Positions 40,717-42,341 of a stretch of 42,341 bases of DNA are shown here, one piece after another. A program made the translations under genes and the position numbers. Source of the stretch: DSWT01 sp034433375. Lineage in GTDB: Bacteria > Chloroflexota > Anaerolineae > B4-G1 > SLSP01. The notes under the pieces are model-generated. The model was not told the DNA's origin and did no database searches. It was given only the letters and a program-made list of their open reading frames with translations. Each line of letters opens with the position of its first letter. The first letter of the stretch is position 1. Where the stretch lies: positions 1-42,341 of the forward strand of contig DAOUAQ010000026.1 in assembly GCA_034433375.1 (NCBI GenBank), given 5' to 3'.

Positions 40717-42207
40717 TTATGGCAGCTTGTGCCACACGCCGGCTGTAGTATCGCTGTAAATGCGCTGCCAGTTGGGCGAGATGTCCAACACCGTCGCCAA
40801 TGAGCGCGTGGGGGGGATGATGACCCATTGTACATTGTAGCGCGCCAGCGTCACGTCCCATTCCGCGCCGGCATTGATCACTGTTTGGTATTCGCGGCTG
40901 ATTTCTTCTCCGTAGAAATCCGTTTGACCGTCAATGAAGACGGTGAGATCGGGCCAACACCGGTAGAGCAAGTAGCCACCCCAGGCAAATTCGTTGAACA
41001 CTCTACTTTCCGGCAGGTCGCAACGCAACGTGTCCACGGCGGTTACCGGGAAGAGGGCGGGGTTGAACGTATTGCCCATCTGCGTCGCATCCACGGGTAG
41101 CCCCAGGCTTTGCAAACCGACGCCCAACGCTATGACGGCGCCAACCCACAGCCAGCCCCAGGCTTGCCGGTCAATCGCGTGCAGCGAGGCCAGGGATTGT
41201 GTGACGCGCGGCGCTTCGTCGCGTAACCACGCCTGCCCTTCCCGCCCCAGGATCAACACGGCGACCAGCGCGTACAAGGGGATATTGCGCGCCGAGTACA
41301 GCCCAAAGGCCGACCATACGCCCAGAAGCAGCAACGAGGTCCAGTCCAGGCGACGCCGCAGCAGCCAGCCGAGCGCCAGACTGCCCAACAGCAGCGCCGC
41401 AAAGGCCCAGAAACCGACGTTGTGGAAGTCGGGGCTGCGGTATTCTTGCGTTAAGTCAACCAGGAATTTTTGCCCCAGGTAATCGAAACTGTGCAGCATC
41501 AACCGAGGTCCCACGGGATTGATCCACGAAGCCAGGATCAGCGCCGCGCCCAACGCGAGAAAGACGCGGCATTGTTTGGCGTTTCTATCCAGCGCAGCCC
41601 CGACGGTGTACAGGAGCGCCAGGACGATGCCGCTGATAAACGCGCCGTGTGTATTCGCCCATAGGATCATCAACAGGGGCAGCGGTAATAAATCGCGCAG
41701 TCGGTTTTCCTGGCGATACCGTTCCAGCGCAATCAGGAAAACGACGAAAAATAGCAGGGTGAAAATGTGAGGGCGGGTCAACCAATGCACGCTGCCCACC
41801 AGCGCTGCTCCCAGACTGCTGACCAACGCCAGCGGCGCCAGCATCCCCAATCGTTTTGCGCCGCTCAGCAGCAGTGCATACGTCGCGCTCAGTATCGCCG
41901 CGGTCAGCCAGACCACTCCATTGAGGCCGAAAGCACGTTCGGCCAACGCAAACAAGAGTTGCGCTATCCATTCGTGGGGAATCAAAAGCTCGCCGGGTTT
42001 CGTGTGCGAGAAAACATCGGTTGTCGGAATCCGGCGCGTAGTGAGGATATAGCGCCCTACCGCCACATGCCGCCCTAAATCACCGTCGGCGTTCATCATG
42101 CGAGGACCGAGAGACAATGCGCCCCAGAAGATCACACCGAAGATGAGGGCCGTCAGCGTTGGGAACAACCACAAGGGCGGTTTACGGGTTAGTGTTTCAC
42201 GCTTCAT
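40717..42207 (-). CDS. Polytopic membrane protein, GT-C-like 4
   Basis: The 496-residue protein has about ten hydrophobic segments. The N-terminal external loop holds NADGDLGRHVAVGRYI and then IPTTDVFSHTKPGE and PHEWIAQLLF. This D-x-D/HEW pattern recurs in a widespread uncharacterised family of bacterial membrane proteins related to GT-C enzymes. A C-terminal part reads ESRVFNEFAWGGYLLYRCWP, then VFIDGQTDFYGEE, and ends with a short tail like its neighbours. Function is unproven. The start lies 17 bp after the stop of the partial gene at the window edge, so the operon begins outside this window. Confidence 0.75.
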   Translation of the reverse strand: MKRETLTRKPPLWLFPTLTALIFGVIFWGALSLGPRMMNADGDLGRHVAVGRYILTTRRIPTTDVFSHTKPGELLIPHEWIAQLLFALAERAFGLNGVVWLTAAILSATYALLLSGAKRLGMLAPLALVSSLGAALVGSVHWLTRPHIFTLLFFVVFLIALERYRQENRLRDLLPLPLLMILWANTHGAFISGIVLALLYTVGAALDRNAKQCRVFLALGAALILASWINPVGPRLMLHSFDYLGQKFLVDLTQEYRSPDFHNVGFWAFAALLLGSLALGWLLRRRLDWTSLLLLGVWSAFGLYSARNIPLYALVAVLILGREGQAWLRDEAPRVTQSLASLHAIDRQAWGWLWVGAVIALGVGLQSLGLPVDATQMGNTFNPALFPVTAVDTLRCDLPESRVFNEFAWGGYLLYRCWPDLTVFIDGQTDFYGEEISREYQTVINAGAEWDVTLARYNVQWVIIPPTRSLATVLDISPNWQRIYSDTTAGVWHKLP

Positions 42208-42224
42208 AGCTCAAGTTTCACCAA

Positions 42225-42341
42225 CTAGAGTTTCTGCGCATACGTGGTGAAGAGGTCGCCCAGGTTGATGCGCAGGGCTACCTCGCGCAGCTTCAGCCGC
42301 GTCACCAGCTTTTCCAGCGGGCGGCCGAGTGTCGGCAGCAG
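42225..42341 (-). CDS. C-terminal fragment of an unidentified protein
   Basis: The frame enters from the right edge and ends at TAG (42227-42225). The visible 38 residues begin LLPTLGRPLEKLVTRLKLRE and end GDLFTTYAQKL. They look helical and basic, but I do not recognise a family. It precedes the GT-C-like gene by 17 bp on the same strand and is probably in the same operon. Confidence 0.6.
   Translation of the reverse strand: MLPTLGRPLEKLVTRLKLREVALRINLGDLFTTYAQKL

Overview
This window looks like a chromosomal segment of a GC-rich bacterium, most plausibly a member of Chloroflexota. The clues are an operon encoding a PIN/TRAM membrane protein, cysteinyl-tRNA synthetase and RlmB; a secreted LysM protein with proline/threonine linkers; long runs of polytopic GT-C-like membrane proteins; and a diterpene-synthase pair of the kind known from Mycobacterium tuberculosis (Rv3377c/Rv3378c) and Herpetosiphon. 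No 16S rRNA or other marker is present, so the assignment is an inference. I saw no tRNA, rRNA, CRISPR array, prophage or complete insertion sequence.

Layout. Positions 1-1693 (minus) hold the start of a four-helix-bundle gene, pheS, and a pheS leader made of a promoter, a T-box riboswitch with a UUC specifier, a terminator and an inverted array of short repeats. Positions 1735-11381 (minus) are one tightly packed block: HAD phosphatase, GPH-family transporter, glycosyltransferase, YdjC/HpnK-type deacetylase, second glycosyltransferase, Rv3378c-like terpene synthase, class II terpene cyclase, histidine kinase and response regulator. I read it as a diterpenoid amino-glycoside pathway with its own transporter and two-component system. 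This is the most interesting part of the window. Positions 11653-16456 (minus) hold a SufT-like DUF59 protein, two methyltransferases with C-terminal zinc ribbons, a CDF metal transporter and two membrane proteins of unknown function.

Positions 16637-24429 (plus) hold xpt and guaA (xanthine to XMP to GMP), a PDZ/radical-SAM DUF512 protein, glmS behind a glmS self-cleaving ribozyme, and a secreted beta-propeller protein. The gaps between these genes carry at least three families of repeats or palindromes. Positions 24557-27402 (minus) encode the TldD/TldE protease pair. Positions 27631-29726 (plus) encode an M28 lipoprotein peptidase and a GNAT acetyltransferase. Positions 29683-33027 (minus) are yacL-like, cysS and rlmB. 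A small LysW-like acidic zinc-ribbon protein (plus) is followed by a bidirectional terminator and a LysM surface protein (minus). Positions 35484-42341 (minus) are four consecutive polytopic membrane proteins of GT-C type and the tail of a fifth gene.

Nine plausible sigma-70-type promoters can be read by eye, and eight of them have a 16-nt spacer. Start sites were moved from the longest open frame wherever a ribosome-binding site, family length or neighbouring gene argued for it; each case is stated. Homology statements come from recalled family sequences, not from a search.
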